Origin: a virus
DNA: 51,365 nucleotides
IMG/VR virus record: IMGVR_UViG_3300048033_000777
Location: 1 to 51,365 of that record
Direction: 5' to 3' (one strand)
The notes below the pieces were generated by a model. It ran no database searches, was not told the origin of the DNA, and was given only the letters and a program-made list of their open reading frames with translations. Below, piece after piece: positions 40,277-48,381 of this stretch. How positions within the stretch are numbered: position 1 is the first letter of the stretch; each line of letters starts with the position of its first letter. Both the position numbers and the translations under genes were made by a program.

Positions 40277-40671
40277 GCTAAGTCCGTAATAAGTTTATAG
40301 TGGTCCCACGCTTTCTGCTGTGCAGGATTCATTTCGTTTGGTGGCACAACACAATCCAGCCAGTAGTAAGGCATGCGAGCAGGATGAGTACCAAACTGAC
40401 GAGGTTGATGTAGTTTACCACCATCATAAAGACGAATAGCAATGTTGCGATAAACTTCGCTTGCTTCTTCTTCAGACAGATTAGGTTCAACATCTGCCCA
40501 TTCTGCTTCGCTCAATCCACCGTAGCGATAACCTTCCCAAATTTGACTCCAGTGATTGTCGTTGTGTGGATCAAAATCTGTTCGTGCAATAATACACAGA
40601 ATGTCTTCATATAGCACCCGTGTTTCTGCAATATCTCGCATACAGCGACTTAGGCTTAATCCAACTTTCAT
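40273..40671 (-). CDS. Conserved-type phage hypothetical (132 aa)
   Basis: The N-terminus MKVGLSLSRCMRDIAETRVL is followed by CIIARTDFDPHNDNHWSQIW and EGYRYGGLSEAEWAD. The R-T-D-F and Y-R-Y-G-G patterns recur in phage proteins I recall, all of unknown function. It ends in a helical tail. It overlaps the gene at 40668 by four bases. Confidence 0.7.
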   Translation of the reverse strand: MKVGLSLSRCMRDIAETRVLYEDILCIIARTDFDPHNDNHWSQIWEGYRYGGLSEAEWADVEPNLSEEEASEVYRNIAIRLYDGGKLHQPRQFGTHPARMPYYWLDCVVPPNEMNPAQQKAWDHYKLITDLA

Positions 40672-40853
40672 TTACAGTCCTCAATAAAAATCTTTAGAGT
40701 GCGTCCTTCGTCTTGAATTATATAGTTCATACATTCTTCAGGTTCGAAGTATCGAACATATTCGCGCCCGTCTGGGCCGATTACTTCGACACGACTAATT
40801 TTGCTAAATTCACTTTTACGCACTTGTTCTGCCATTTCATTTAAATCAGTCAT
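40668..40853 (-). CDS. Hypothetical protein (61 aa)
   Basis: A small acidic protein with an N-terminal helix and beta strands (RVEVIGPDGREYVRYFEPEE). The pattern resembles small phage proteins of unknown role. Its ATG overlaps the stop of the gene at 40853 and its stop overlaps the next start, so it is translationally coupled on both sides. Confidence 0.65.
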   Translation of the reverse strand: MTDLNEMAEQVRKSEFSKISRVEVIGPDGREYVRYFEPEECMNYIIQDEGRTLKIFIEDCK

Positions 40854-41134
40854 TAGTCTTTGCCTACATTAATCCATTCTGCAAACTTAGTTTTAAAATT
40901 ATTTGCAGCGTATTCTTTTTCAAAATGGAATGTATGACTGTAGACATATGTATATCTGTCCATACTCCACTCCCAACGGTTTAGGTTTTTCCTACACCAT
41001 GCTTTACATTGTACATCCAAGTCACTGTGTATGTCAACCTGAAAGCCCGAAGGCTTCCAGGAATTTTTGTATTCAAATATTTCTTGTGGTGTCATTTTAC
41101 ACTTTTCAGTGAAGGATTGCGGGACGGTCGTCAT
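40853..41134 (-). CDS. Conserved-type phage hypothetical (93 aa)
   Basis: The ATG at 41134 is chosen for its GAGGAG ribosome binding site seven bases upstream. A longer frame to 41212 overlaps the gene upstream. The protein contains FQVDIHSDLDVQCKAWCRKN, then WEWSMDRYTYVYSHTFHFEK, a pattern I recall in other phages. It may be a small alpha/beta fold. Function unknown. Confidence 0.7.
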   Translation of the reverse strand: MTTVPQSFTEKCKMTPQEIFEYKNSWKPSGFQVDIHSDLDVQCKAWCRKNLNRWEWSMDRYTYVYSHTFHFEKEYAANNFKTKFAEWINVGKD

Positions 41135-41315
41135 CACAAAACTCCTCAGGGTCAATGCCAAATTGATTACAACATACTTGAATAATACTTTCAGGTACAT
41201 CGTCTTCGTCACTGCCCTCAGGAATAAACAATCCTTTCAATCGCCCATTCTTATCTATGATTAGCCCCCAGTCGTCGTGTTCTAAGGATTCTTCAAAGGT
41301 AATTTTTTTACTCAT
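41106..41315 (-). CDS. Hypothetical acidic protein (69 aa)
   Basis: MSKKITFEESLEHDDWGLII then an acidic run (GSDEDDVPESI) and VCCNQFGIDPEEFCDDDRP. It has three Cys and a net negative charge. No family recognised. It overlaps the gene at 40853 by 29 bases in another frame. Confidence 0.65.
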   Translation of the reverse strand: MSKKITFEESLEHDDWGLIIDKNGRLKGLFIPEGSDEDDVPESIIQVCCNQFGIDPEEFCDDDRPAILH

Positions 41316-41334
41316 TATTCTAGTTCTCCTTGTT

Positions 41335-41808
41335 TTATACTTGACAGTCTTTGCCTGGATAAACGTATTCTTTTGTGTCGCCTAATGCAACTAGATCTTG
41401 TATATCGTTTGCATAGAATCTACCATCTTTAATACGCATACTAATAGCACCGTGGCTACTTCGAACATATGCTCTTCCACCGTCAATCATTTTATCACCT
41501 ACTACTTTGTAGTCGTGGTGTGATTGACTGTAATAGTATTTACCGTCATGTTGTATCATGCCAAATTCAAGTGACTCTACAATGTCAGCGTTTGTAATCA
41601 TCATATGTCCACGCACATGATCGTGGTATAAGCCAAAGTAGCGATTACCAAACTGTGGATGTGGAGTAGCACGATAATAAATGTCTACAGGCACATCGCT
41701 TGCTCGCAAGTCTGTAGTGCAAACATAGTGTACAGGCTCACCGTCTTTTTCAGTGTAATGTGCCGTCACCTTTTCAATATCAAACAAGTTCTCGTGTACA
41801 ATGTTCAT
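41335..41808 (-). CDS. Hypothetical protein (157 aa)
   Basis: A beta-rich soluble protein with many His and Tyr residues (YYRATPHPQFGNRYFGLYHD, then HDGKYYYSQSHHDYKVVGD). The C-terminus is beta-rich and ends EYVYPGKDCQV. No domain is recognised. Its start lies in the last codons of the TilS-like gene (29-base overlap), so the two are co-translated and may act together, which is inference. Confidence 0.65.
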   Translation of the reverse strand: MNIVHENLFDIEKVTAHYTEKDGEPVHYVCTTDLRASDVPVDIYYRATPHPQFGNRYFGLYHDHVRGHMMITNADIVESLEFGMIQHDGKYYYSQSHHDYKVVGDKMIDGGRAYVRSSHGAISMRIKDGRFYANDIQDLVALGDTKEYVYPGKDCQV

Positions 41809-42397
41809 CTTCTTTTACCTTTTTAGCGATGACTTTGTGAATCCCAGGATTTACTCTGAGTACGTTTGGCATCATCTCATGCCTAATATAGTTACGAGTA
41901 TAACATACATCTGTGTTGCTGTCATCCTCTATGTAGGGTACATTCTTCAAATCACACCACATTTGAAAATCTCGCTTGCGTGTACTACGGAACGGACGGA
42001 TCACGTTCTTGTTTGCATAAGGAATAATCTTACCAGTGCCATGCATACTGCTCCACACCCAAGTTTCTACACAATCGTCTAAATGGTGTGCTGTAATAAC
42101 AGTTGCGTTAATATTGTGTAAGAACTCGTATCGTTCGTTTCGCCAGAATTCTTCTTTGCTCTGTCCTGGCTTTGCTTGTGCGTAACCAATAGTTCCCATA
42201 ATAATAGGTAAGTTGTTGTCAGTGCAATAGTGTGCTACAAACTTCTGTGCGTGTCGACTATGAGCAGTGCCATGATCAAAATAGCATACTGTTACATCAT
42301 GATTGTTTTTTAGAAAGTCAACCACAGCCATGCTGTCTACGCCACCACTACAAGCAACGTAGACTTCGCGTGGTAGTTTACCCTGAATTTTTATCAT
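41780..42397 (-). CDS. tilS: TilS-like tRNA(Ile)-lysidine synthetase, catalytic domain only
   Basis: 205 residues. The PP-loop is ACSGGVDSMAVVDFL (residues 17-22 region). HHLDDCVETWVWSSMHGTG, VIRPF and the final DDSNTDVCYTRNYIRHEMMP match TilS blocks. It corresponds to the N-terminal catalytic domain and lacks the C-terminal tRNA-binding domains of the bacterial enzyme. TilS converts C34 of tRNA-Ile(CAU) to lysidine so that it reads AUA. No such tRNA is seen in this window, so it may act on the host tRNA. Confidence 0.85.
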   Translation of the reverse strand: MIKIQGKLPREVYVACSGGVDSMAVVDFLKNNHDVTVCYFDHGTAHSRHAQKFVAHYCTDNNLPIIMGTIGYAQAKPGQSKEEFWRNERYEFLHNINATVITAHHLDDCVETWVWSSMHGTGKIIPYANKNVIRPFRSTRKRDFQMWCDLKNVPYIEDDSNTDVCYTRNYIRHEMMPNVLRVNPGIHKVIAKKVKEDEHCTRELV

Positions 42398-42596
42398 CAC
42401 ACCATTCTGTATACTTGAGGATTTCCATGTTGTCGCCGTAGCCCTTTGTCTTCAAATATTTTTGCTCGATGAGACTGTCAATGACTGCTTCTGCTGTGTT
42501 ACTAAGTCCGGATTTTAAACCCATATACCATCCAAAGCCAGTACCTACGGTATAAGCAAAAAACAACCAAGCTAAATCTGCATTAAAGTATTCCAT
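42378..42596 (-). CDS. Small membrane protein (72 aa)
   Basis: One hydrophobic helix at about residues 8-27 (AWLFFAYTVGTGFGWYMGLK), then a soluble tail with basic and acidic residues ending CDDKNSG. It is probably an inner-membrane protein. Its ATG overlaps the stop of the gene at 42596 and its stop overlaps the TilS-like start by 20 bases. Confidence 0.65.
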   Translation of the reverse strand: MEYFNADLAWLFFAYTVGTGFGWYMGLKSGLSNTAEAVIDSLIEQKYLKTKGYGDNMEILKYTEWCDDKNSG

Positions 42597-42754
42597 TACG
42601 CTTTCTCCGCTCTAAAATTTTCTAGTCCAAGTCCTGAATATTTACTTGCACTACCAAAGCGCATATAGCACTGATTGCAAGCGTCTTGTTCGCTGATTGC
42701 TTTTACCAAATCAATGTGTTTGCTGCCTACATAGACATTGTAATATCTAAACAT
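42596..42754 (-). CDS. Small protein with CxxC (52 aa)
   Basis: The frame reads MFRYYNVYVGSKHIDLVKAI, then EQDACNQCYMRFGSASKYSG. The single CNQC pair might bind a metal or form a disulfide. AAGG is seven bases before the ATG, inside the end of the gene at 42757. The stop and the next start share bases (TAATG), so it is coupled. No family recognised. Confidence 0.6.
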   Translation of the reverse strand: MFRYYNVYVGSKHIDLVKAISEQDACNQCYMRFGSASKYSGLGLENFRAEKA

Positions 42755-42756
42755 GT

Positions 42757-43626
42757 TTATACCTTATATAGTTTTACATAGTTTAAACGAGTTTCGTTTG
42801 CTTCGAACAAACGGTTCTTAGTCTGTGCTTTTACTTTAGCCTTACAGCGTAGCATAGCACCTACATCATATGGAAACTTGTTCATAAAGCTAACAAGGTT
42901 ACCTTCTGTAGTAACCGCAGTGTAGTTGTAGCTCTCCCACTGTGCGCTGTAACGCTTGTCAAGGATAGCAATCACTGCTTCTACACTATCTTTCTCTGCA
43001 CCTAGATGTTTGCTGTCGCGATACTCTACACGGATCTCTTTCTTCAATTCACTTTCGTGACGGTCACGCTTGATAAACTCTGGAGCAAACGCAATACGGC
43101 CCATACTTTTAAACGGCACTTCGTCTTGTGATAGTTCTTTAACCATATCTTGTTTAAAGCCGTCTAGGTCGCCTAGTCCAAGCATCACATACCGACGCAT
43201 CCACTTGAGTGCTTCTTGCACACTAGCATAGTCTGCTTCAGTAGGTTCGAACATTTCAAAGTCTGTAGGAAGATATTTCGCGTCTGCGGTATCTAACTTC
43301 TTTGTCCAATAAAAACGAATTAGACTCTTGTTGTCAAACTGTGTCTTGTTTTCTTCTGTGCTAAAACGACGAAGGTCTTTGGTGTAAGTTTCGCCGTTGA
43401 TACGATACGCGGCATACGCAACAGCAAGTGCATCTGCAAGTTTTACGGTCTTAGGAGGAAGTGGCTTATTATAACGTGTGAGTTTGCCTTCGTCAGCAAG
43501 CTCGTATTCAAGCTCCCAACGTTTAAACTCGCTCTTGCTCATGCTGCCCCAATCAAGTGTTTTTGGATCTGGAAGTGTCTTTTTCATTTGATTTGCCCAA
43601 CCAATCGGATTATAGATAGTTGTCAT
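42757..43626 (-). CDS. Conserved-type phage hypothetical (289 aa)
   Basis: MTTIYNPIGWANQMKKTLPD at the start, then ADALAVAYAAYRINGETYTK and IRFYWTKKLDTADAKYLPTD, a helical protein with many charged residues. The C-terminal part is beta-rich (SYNYTAVTTEGNLVSFMNKF). It resembles unknown T4-like early proteins, without assigned function. It has its own strong promoter and an AGAGGCACACA leader, so it is likely an early gene. Confidence 0.65.
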   Translation of the reverse strand: MTTIYNPIGWANQMKKTLPDPKTLDWGSMSKSEFKRWELEYELADEGKLTRYNKPLPPKTVKLADALAVAYAAYRINGETYTKDLRRFSTEENKTQFDNKSLIRFYWTKKLDTADAKYLPTDFEMFEPTEADYASVQEALKWMRRYVMLGLGDLDGFKQDMVKELSQDEVPFKSMGRIAFAPEFIKRDRHESELKKEIRVEYRDSKHLGAEKDSVEAVIAILDKRYSAQWESYNYTAVTTEGNLVSFMNKFPYDVGAMLRCKAKVKAQTKNRLFEANETRLNYVKLYKV

Positions 43627-43662
43627 TGTGTGCCTCTGTGTGTTTGCCTAATTAATATAACT

Positions 43663-43690
43663 ATTATAGCATCTATACAGACATTGTCAA
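43663..43690 (-). promoter_or_regulatory. Sigma-70-type early promoter
   Basis: The minus strand has TTGACA (43690-43685), 16 bases and TATAAT (43668-43663) with an extended TGC. The leader ends GGCAAACACACAGAGGCACACA before the ATG at 43626 (split: GGCAAACACAC, then AGAGGCACACA). Confidence 0.8.
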
Positions 43691-43691
43691 C

Positions 43692-44114
43692 CTAAACATT
43701 GCCATTTTCATTTTTACTAAAATGATATTGATAGCGCAGTGCATCTTCACATACAATGTTCTGCTCTACAATGTGTATAAGGTCTTCACGTCCGCATAGT
43801 AAACGCTCACGACACAGTTCGACATTGTCTTGCATTAGATCTACACCGTAGATAGTGCTAAGAGCTTGTTCGAACGTGCTGCCGTTCTCCATCTTACGTA
43901 TTAATACTTCACCTAAGAATTGTCCGTCACCGCAACTAGGATCTAAGAATGTTTTTGTAGTATCTGCAAATTGTTCTTGAGGTAATTGATCTAATACTTC
44001 TTGTACAAGGGGAGTAGGTGTAAAGACTTCGCCAGTTGCTTTTACTCTAACATGTTCTCTATCTACTCCGCTCATATAAGAACGGTTTCGTATATGATCA
44101 ATTATATGTTTCAA
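43692..44114 (-). CDS. N6-adenine methyltransferase-like protein, SAM-binding half
   Basis: 140 residues. It has GEVFTPTPLVQEVL, a motif that precedes the SAM site in N6-adenine methyltransferases, then motif I DPSCGDGQFL (residues 58-67) and GVDLMQDNVELC. The CEDALRY segment could be motif III. No NPPY catalytic motif is present, so it is not a full methyltransferase alone. It may pair with the neighbouring protein, which has NPPY. It starts with TTG inside the end of that gene (17-base overlap). Confidence 0.75.
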   Translation of the reverse strand: MKHIIDHIRNRSYMSGVDREHVRVKATGEVFTPTPLVQEVLDQLPQEQFADTTKTFLDPSCGDGQFLGEVLIRKMENGSTFEQALSTIYGVDLMQDNVELCRERLLCGREDLIHIVEQNIVCEDALRYQYHFSKNENGNV

Positions 44115-45339
44115 TATAATTAATTTCCTCTTTTGACAAATTAAAATATGTATACAGCTCTTTGTTTGTCCATACTTTACTCATATCTAACTTTGGTAAT
44201 TTTCGAACGATGTTTGTCTTCATGCAACCAGTTTTGTCAATTTGAAGTGTTTTATTAATATACCGAAAAATGTTGCTGTAGAATACAGATTTAAAACCGT
44301 CTTGAGTTACATTGTCTTCTACTCTTATAGCATATCCTTGTGCTAATGCACCAACACTGTTTAAGTCTAAGTATGGTTGCCAGTATCTACTTTGTACTGG
44401 CATTACTATTTTATTATAGCGTATACTAGGACTTTTATCAAAATCAATATATTTAATACTTAAATTATCAGTTACATTCGATCCCATAATCCAATGGGCA
44501 TAACAATACTTTTCTGTAGGAGTTATTTCTTCATGATAAGTTCCGGGCTTTGTATGATGTTGAAAATATTGTACTTCAAATGTATCATTATCTAAAGTGT
44601 GTAATACTTTATTCATTACACTAATAGACAGACTGTTTGGTTCAGAACTAAGAATGTCTGCTTTTGTAAGATCTACTTTAACAGTTTTATCTTCTAATTC
44701 TAAAATACTTTCTTTAGTAATTTTACTCTTTTGCATTACCCAATAAGAAATTTGTATTCCAATATTAGGAAAATATTTTTTAGTTACGTTATGTACATTT
44801 GCAAAAATTAATTGATACTTACAAAATACATCTTTTAATACTCCCCATTTGCCACTTGACATATTTGTTCCGCCTGTCATCCAAGCGTTTGGAGTAACAA
44901 ATGCAAGATATCCATCATCTTTTAAAAGACCTACTGATTTCCTAATAAAGCGATACCAAAGTTTTTCACCTTTAGATTTACCTGGGTTTTGGTAAGGTGG
45001 ATTACCTATAATTACATCAAACTTCATTTCTGTCTCCCATTCTATAAAATCTTCTTTAAAAACATTTGTATAGCCTTTTCGAACAGCATCTTTTGTAAAC
45101 ACTTTGTACTTATCGAGTAAGTAAATGCTATCTTTTACTTCTTGAGGAGATCGACCTAAAGCGATCATGCGATTAGCAATAATATCTGCTTCTGTACCGT
45201 GACCAAATGCTAGATTAAGTATTTTTAAATTTTTTTGAAGGAGTATGCTATCAGGAATATGTGAAGTTATTTCTAACCACATTTCGGTAGAATCTGGTTG
45301 TCCTAAGATACCTTTTCCTAGATCTGTTACAAACCGCAT
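44098..45339 (-). CDS. N6-adenine DNA methyltransferase-like protein with NPPY
   Basis: 413 residues. The catalytic motif IV is seen as FDVIIGNPPYQNPG (NPPY at residues 113-116), followed by LKDDGYLAFVTPNAWM, typical of type I, IIG or TaqI-like enzymes. The SAM motif I region reads NLAFGHGTE and is degenerate. The C-terminal half (about 230-413) could recognise DNA. A SAM-binding-type partner is encoded immediately downstream and a restriction-type helicase immediately upstream. The target sequence is unknown. AGAGGG precedes the ATG. Confidence 0.85.
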   Translation of the reverse strand: MRFVTDLGKGILGQPDSTEMWLEITSHIPDSILLQKNLKILNLAFGHGTEADIIANRMIALGRSPQEVKDSIYLLDKYKVFTKDAVRKGYTNVFKEDFIEWETEMKFDVIIGNPPYQNPGKSKGEKLWYRFIRKSVGLLKDDGYLAFVTPNAWMTGGTNMSSGKWGVLKDVFCKYQLIFANVHNVTKKYFPNIGIQISYWVMQKSKITKESILELEDKTVKVDLTKADILSSEPNSLSISVMNKVLHTLDNDTFEVQYFQHHTKPGTYHEEITPTEKYCYAHWIMGSNVTDNLSIKYIDFDKSPSIRYNKIVMPVQSRYWQPYLDLNSVGALAQGYAIRVEDNVTQDGFKSVFYSNIFRYINKTLQIDKTGCMKTNIVRKLPKLDMSKVWTNKELYTYFNLSKEEINYIETYN

Positions 45340-45369
45340 GATAGCCCTCTTGTGTTATTAACTATATAC

Positions 45370-45398
45370 AGTATACGCTCAAACGAACGGACTGTCAA
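45370..45398 (-). promoter_or_regulatory. Sigma-70-type early promoter for the methyltransferase pair
   Basis: The minus strand has TTGACA (45398-45393), 17 bases and TATACT (45375-45370), about 30 bases before the ATG at 45339. It overlaps the 3' end of the helicase gene. Confidence 0.75.
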
Positions 45399-47559
45399 CT
45401 GTATTCTTTGAGTTCTGTACAATTACATCTAAGATAGGTTCATTGAGCATTTCACGCTCTAAGATAATTTCTACTACACTAGGAGTTACTCCGAATAGTT
45501 CTTCAAACTCATATGCATCATCGTCATTGTTTACAATACGTTCAATGCAACCTCTATAAGTATTCCCACCATCGGCTAGAATATATACACTAGTTGCACT
45601 CATGTTAAGAGCACGTACTGCATTGTTAATAATCTTTTCTAGTTCGCGCTTTTCGCTATCAGTAGGCTGACGACCGTTTTGCTCACCTTCTCGAATTTTG
45701 TTTTTAGCACTGTTTATTGCATCGCGTGTCTTTTTATCTTGCTTACCTGATGCAGTTACATTGGCAAGCTCGTCAATAAGATCCATAGCACTTTCTATAT
45801 CAACTGTAACATCAGCAACACGCAATAGGTTATCGTTATCTCCAAGCAAGTCAAACATATCTTCTTCTGTTACTTCAACTGCTGTACCATAACGCACCTT
45901 AAAGCAATCAATACTAGAAAGTACAAAGCTAGTTGCTGTTGGAAAGTCTAGGTCTTCACCTTTGCTTACCTGTATAATTTCGTCTACAAGCAAACGCTCG
46001 ATGTTCTCAGAGCGATTAGGATCAAAGCTCATATCAAAGATATGTCCTGTTTCCTTCTTTTCGCCCGAGTATGTTAGACCTGGAGTAAGGCAACGGCTTA
46101 CTTTTTGTACTGTTGCATCTACACTGCCACGATCGTATGCAATAACAGTCGCCTGGATTTCTGAGATACTATAACTACGTGAGCCCATTTGGTTAGCAAT
46201 AACAATTACTCCGTCCTTGCCTGCAATACGTGCTTCGTTGATCTCTTTAGTAGTTTCGTACTGTGCTTGCTTGTTGCTAGTGTAATCACCGTTAAGTACT
46301 TTGATGTGGTAGTCGGGCAATGCACGTTCTGCAATGTCTTTGATCTGTTTCATCTCACGCTTGTTAGCACTCACTAGCATCATAAAGCAATCAATGCTAT
46401 CGCCAGTAAGATTGCTTAAATTAATCTCTTGACGCAGTGGCTCTTCACCTGTAAGGCTGAGGAACAGTTTGTTAATAAATGCTTTGTTGCCATTGGGCTT
46501 GCCCCAAATCTTAGTCCAGCTAGGCTGTACCTTTTCGTCTAGTTCTTCAACATCTTTCTTAAGGCTGTCTACTTCTAACATGTAGAACTTACGCTTTACA
46601 ATGCTGTCTTCAGTTTGCTCTAGCTGTGAGTATGCTGTATAGATAATGCCGTCTGCACGACCTGAGCCTTTTGCTAAACGTTGTACGTTAGTACCACTTG
46701 CGAAAACTTTAACTAGCTTGCCTGTGTTAACTGGGCCGCTGAGAATAAAATCTAACTTTTTCTTTTGATTGTCAGCATGAGTGCCGAAGTCGCCTTCGTC
46801 GGCGAACATAAAGATGTCATTGTTGTTGATATCAGCAATCCATTGGTGTTTAACTGTCCACTCATCATAGTCACCGTGCAGTGATACAGGAATAATAATA
46901 CGCTGATTGTTGTCTAGTGCATGTACTGCGGCTTGCTCTGCACCTTCTTTGTTAGGATCAATAAAAGCAATATCAAGAAAGTCGTCAAACTCGTCTAGCT
47001 CATCAACAAAGCTACTGTGTACACTAAGCCAGTATGCAGGCAATAGCATTACACGGTTGCCATACTTTTTTGAAATAGCATTAAACAGCATCAATGCCCA
47101 AATGGTTTTACCAAAGCGTGGGCACAAATTAGCAATCAAAGTTACAATGTTGCCACCATTAGCAATAATACGCATTGCTTCTTTCAATGCTTTCTTTTGT
47201 AGTTTACGCAACTTAACTTTATTGCGTACTTTCTTGCCTTCAAACTGCTCTACAAGACGGTCAATATACTCGTATGCTTCTTTCTGCGACTTACCAGGAA
47301 TTTTAAACCATTCTGTGCCTTTACCGTCTGTGTGATGTAATCCTTCTCGGGTTAACACCTTGTGTACTTCATAGTCGCGTTTAATTTTTTGCAAATTATT
47401 CCATGCGCCTATGACAATTTTGTCCTCCCATTCGGCAGAGTTGCCTTGTTCGTTCATTCGAACTTCTACATCGCGAATACTGTCGCCTACTTTAGTAAGA
47501 ACATAGCCGTCGAATTTTTCAACTGCCGAAGGATATGAAAATGCGTATAAGTTAATCAT
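45379..47559 (-). CDS. GIY-YIG-like (T5orf172) nuclease fused to SF2 helicase
   Basis: 726 residues. Residues 18-90 (GYVLTKVGDSIRDVEVRMNE, later GTEWFKIPG) resemble the T5orf172/MUG113 variant of GIY-YIG nucleases, with E83 as likely catalytic Glu. SF2 motifs follow: motif I CPRFGKT (about 146-152), motif II FADEGD (254-257), motif III ASGTN (287-291), and a QKVSRC segment near 490 as motif VI. It probably translocates on DNA and cuts it. With the neighbouring methyltransferases it forms a restriction-modification-like set. It has its own early promoter. Confidence 0.8.
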   Translation of the reverse strand: MINLYAFSYPSAVEKFDGYVLTKVGDSIRDVEVRMNEQGNSAEWEDKIVIGAWNNLQKIKRDYEVHKVLTREGLHHTDGKGTEWFKIPGKSQKEAYEYIDRLVEQFEGKKVRNKVKLRKLQKKALKEAMRIIANGGNIVTLIANLCPRFGKTIWALMLFNAISKKYGNRVMLLPAYWLSVHSSFVDELDEFDDFLDIAFIDPNKEGAEQAAVHALDNNQRIIIPVSLHGDYDEWTVKHQWIADINNNDIFMFADEGDFGTHADNQKKKLDFILSGPVNTGKLVKVFASGTNVQRLAKGSGRADGIIYTAYSQLEQTEDSIVKRKFYMLEVDSLKKDVEELDEKVQPSWTKIWGKPNGNKAFINKLFLSLTGEEPLRQEINLSNLTGDSIDCFMMLVSANKREMKQIKDIAERALPDYHIKVLNGDYTSNKQAQYETTKEINEARIAGKDGVIVIANQMGSRSYSISEIQATVIAYDRGSVDATVQKVSRCLTPGLTYSGEKKETGHIFDMSFDPNRSENIERLLVDEIIQVSKGEDLDFPTATSFVLSSIDCFKVRYGTAVEVTEEDMFDLLGDNDNLLRVADVTVDIESAMDLIDELANVTASGKQDKKTRDAINSAKNKIREGEQNGRQPTDSEKRELEKIINNAVRALNMSATSVYILADGGNTYRGCIERIVNNDDDAYEFEELFGVTPSVVEIILEREMLNEPILDVIVQNSKNTVDSPFV

Positions 47560-47587
47560 GTGTGCCTCTCTGTATGCCTATACTATT

Positions 47588-47615
47588 AATATAACATCTA
47601 TTTTGCAGATGTCAA
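47588..47615 (-). promoter_or_regulatory. Sigma-70-type early promoter for the helicase
   Basis: The minus strand has TTGACA (47615-47610), 16 bases and TATATT (47593-47588). The leader contains GGCATACAGAGAGGCACAC before the ATG at 47559. It overlaps the end of the SWIM gene. Confidence 0.7.
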
Positions 47616-47858
47616 GAACTTTTCTTCAAAGTCATCAGAAATAACATCACGCCACAGTTGTGCAATATTCCGTGTGTGCTTGCACTTACCGTGATATGTC
47701 ATTCCTGTACAATCACAAGTAAATCCTTTTGGTGTAATTTCTACAGTATACTTATTACCTTTACTTCCTTCGATAGGGTATTCAAGTCCTACAGCCCAAT
47801 GTGTTTTAAAATCAAACAGATCGTCAGGTTTAAGATATCTAGGTCCGTACTTAGCCAT
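47598..47858 (-). CDS. SWIM zinc finger-like protein (86 aa)
   Basis: The ATG at 47858 gives MAKYGPRYLKPDDLFDF as N-terminus. A longer in-frame start would overlap the SprT-like gene by more. The zinc motif is seen as CDCTGMTYHGKCKH (CxC, eight residues, CxH), the SWIM pattern that binds DNA or protein partners. It ends with a helical tail. It is coupled to the SprT-like gene upstream (8-base overlap). It may be an adaptor for the neighbouring DNA-acting proteins, by context only. Confidence 0.75.
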   Translation of the reverse strand: MAKYGPRYLKPDDLFDFKTHWAVGLEYPIEGSKGNKYTVEITPKGFTCDCTGMTYHGKCKHTRNIAQLWRDVISDDFEEKFLTSAK

Positions 47859-48285
47859 TTTGTGTCCACGCCTTATTAGCAAGTTGTTCTTTTTCTACCC
47901 AGCGGATAAACAATCCTACTTCACGCCCGTGTGCTTCAATCTCCCAAGGAAGATCCCAGTAATCGGTTGTCTTAGGATTATATGTTTTGCCACACCATGT
48001 TTCATGTACAGGATGTAGTTCGCGTCTAGCATACTGCTTTACATGCACCATTTCGTGTGCAACTGTTTCAAGAAGACTGCGCAACTTTTGTGTGCGATCA
48101 ATTTCAATTTCAAAGGTGCGTTTGTTTTCTGTTTCTAAACAGTAGCCCAATGCTCCGTCTGGCTTGCATAGTTTTACTGTAATGTCAAGAGTGCGCATAC
48201 GAGGCATCAATTTAGTAATACAAAAGTTTACTATGCTCTCTACATGCTTACGTTGATACTCTTTTCCGCCCGTAACCGTAATCAT
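47851..48285 (-). CDS. SprT-like zinc metalloprotease
   Basis: 144 residues. The active-site motif is TVAHEMVHVKQYA (HExxH), and PWEIEAHGREV gives the third ligand typical of SprT-like or M48-type families. Such proteins cleave DNA-bound proteins or act as DNA-binding metalloproteases. The real substrate is unknown. An AGAGG leader sits before the ATG and a sigma-70 promoter lies further upstream. It starts the SprT-SWIM unit. Confidence 0.82.
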   Translation of the reverse strand: MITVTGGKEYQRKHVESIVNFCITKLMPRMRTLDITVKLCKPDGALGYCLETENKRTFEIEIDRTQKLRSLLETVAHEMVHVKQYARRELHPVHETWCGKTYNPKTTDYWDLPWEIEAHGREVGLFIRWVEKEQLANKAWTQNG

Positions 48286-48318
48286 ACATACCTCTGTGTT
48301 TTTAGTTAATGTACATAC

Positions 48319-48347
48319 ATTATACAGTCATAAGAATGCTGTGTCAA
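48319..48347 (-). promoter_or_regulatory. Sigma-70-type early promoter for the SprT-like gene
   Basis: The minus strand has TTGACA (48347-48342), 17 bases and TATAAT (48324-48319), about 33 bases before the ATG at 48285. Confidence 0.8.
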
Positions 48348-48381
48348 CCACTAATAATCGTAGTTAAATCAATAACTTACG

